DNA of 5,892 nt, taken from NCBI GenBank assembly GCA_016839875.1, contig JAEOTK010000366.1:1-5892 (forward strand), read 5' to 3'. Shown here in pieces: positions 5,248 to 5,892 of this stretch (position 1 is the first letter of the stretch; each line of letters begins with the position of its first letter). Source of the stretch: Candidatus Heimdallarchaeota archaeon (GTDB taxonomy: Archaea > Asgardarchaeota > Heimdallarchaeia > Heimdallarchaeales > Heimdallarchaeaceae). The position numbers were made by a program, and so were the translations under genes. A model generated the notes under the pieces. It was not told the origin of the DNA. It was given only the letters and a program-made list of their open reading frames with translations, and made no database searches.

Positions 5248-5892
5248 TTACTGTTCCAAAGATTGCGTTTCAGCTTGATTTTCTAACTCGATTTTCTCTT
5301 TTTTCCTTGTTTCAACTAGAATAATACTAGCAATTATCAGAACTGCTCCAATTCCAAAAAAGTATGTTACTAATCTACCCTCACCTAAGAATGAAACAGA
5401 CCAAACCACGGAAAATATGGGTACCAAAGCTTGAATAATACCTGTCTCAGTTGTTGAAAGATAGGAGAGTATATCCAACCAAAGACTATAGGCAAATGAC
5501 GTTCCCAATATCGCAATCACAAGAATTAGAAAGATTCCAAATAAATTGATGGACATATCTATAGGAGGGATAAGAAATGCAAAAAACACAAGATAGAAGC
5601 TTCCCATTAGTAAACTAACAAATGTAACCAAAAGAGGATTGTCATCAGAGAAGAATTTTTTCAAAAATACTGTATATAGAGCCCAGCTTAATCCTGATCC
5701 AAGAGCTAGTAAATTCCCTCCTACTGATCCCAAAGATAGATTAGCTAAATCTAAGAGATTCTCATCAAAAATTACAAAAAATACTCCAACTAAAGCTAAA
5801 GCTAAACCTATGAAGTAACGCTTAGTAATCCTTTCTTTGATAATGAAAAATGCTATTATTGGGATGAGGATTATGTTTGCATTCAATAAAAA
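5248..5892 (-). CDS. EamA/DMT-superfamily transporter, N-terminus cut by window edge
   Basis: The frame is open to the window edge, so the gene starts beyond 5892; a TTG at 5886 is internal, not the start. About 214 residues are visible, against roughly 290-300 for a two-repeat, ten-helix EamA protein, so about 80-90 N-terminal residues are missing. What remains begins at the end of the first EamA repeat (IPIIAFFIIKERITKRYFIG), then helices covering the whole second repeat. That repeat starts with GGNLLALGSGLSWALYTVFLK and ends with the family signature ALVPIFSVVWSVSFLGEG plus a last glycine-rich helix. The C-tail is a charged, glutamine/glutamate-rich cytosolic stretch. Family members export or import small metabolites such as amino acids, nucleotide sugars or purines; the substrate cannot be told from sequence. 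It runs in the same direction as the other genes but is separated from the next by T-rich DNA. Confidence 0.9.
   Translation of the reverse strand, partial: FLLNANIILIPIIAFFIIKERITKRYFIGLALALVGVFFVIFDENLLDLANLSLGSVGGNLLALGSGLSWALYTVFLKKFFSDDNPLLVTFVSLLMGSFYLVFFAFLIPPIDMSINLFGIFLILVIAILGTSFAYSLWLDILSYLSTTETGIIQALVPIFSVVWSVSFLGEGRLVTYFFGIGAVLIIASIILVETRKKEKIELENQAETQSLEQ

Overview
The window reads as archaeal DNA, AT-rich throughout. The archaeal signs are a PAC2-family proteasome-assembly chaperone-like gene, GGAGGTGAT-type ribosome binding sites, T-rich stretches in place of hairpin terminators, and a BRE/TATA-like element ahead of the main cluster. An Asgard or related uncultivated archaeon is a reasonable guess from gene content and composition, but no phylogenetic marker in the window settles it. 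Every gene supported here lies on the minus strand, so transcription runs from right (5892) to left (1).

Region by region, in transcription order: (a) 5892-5248 is the C-terminal three quarters of an EamA/DMT-type transporter cut by the window edge. (b) 5183-4407 is a complete PAC2-family protein, followed by a T-rich terminator-like stretch. (c) A promoter-like element near 4340-4365 precedes a tightly packed cluster: class I SAM methyltransferase (4295-3405), radical SAM protein with extra C-terminal cysteines (3401-2118), four-helix membrane protein with paired cysteines (2108-1476), five-helix membrane protein starting at TTG (1438-857), and a second, smaller class I methyltransferase (837-271). 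(d) At the left edge, 207-1 holds the first 69 codons of a further gene. It is easy to miss because it starts at TTG and leaves the window. Its N-terminus resembles that of the 2108-1476 protein: CDL, a short gap, then C-K/R-W and a hydrophobic helix.

Spacings inside the cluster are 3, 9, 37, 18-19 and 63 nt. The first two junctions place the next gene's ribosome binding site on or beside the preceding stop codon, so at least the first three genes are almost certainly co-translated. The set combines one radical SAM enzyme, two methyltransferases and three membrane proteins, two of them with cytosolic-type cysteine clusters. It looks like a dedicated modification pathway acting at or near the membrane. 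The substrate cannot be read from the sequence, and I do not recognise the cluster as a named system. No non-coding stretch exceeds about 111 bases, and I see no tRNA, rRNA, CRISPR, IS element or RiPP-precursor-like small ORF.
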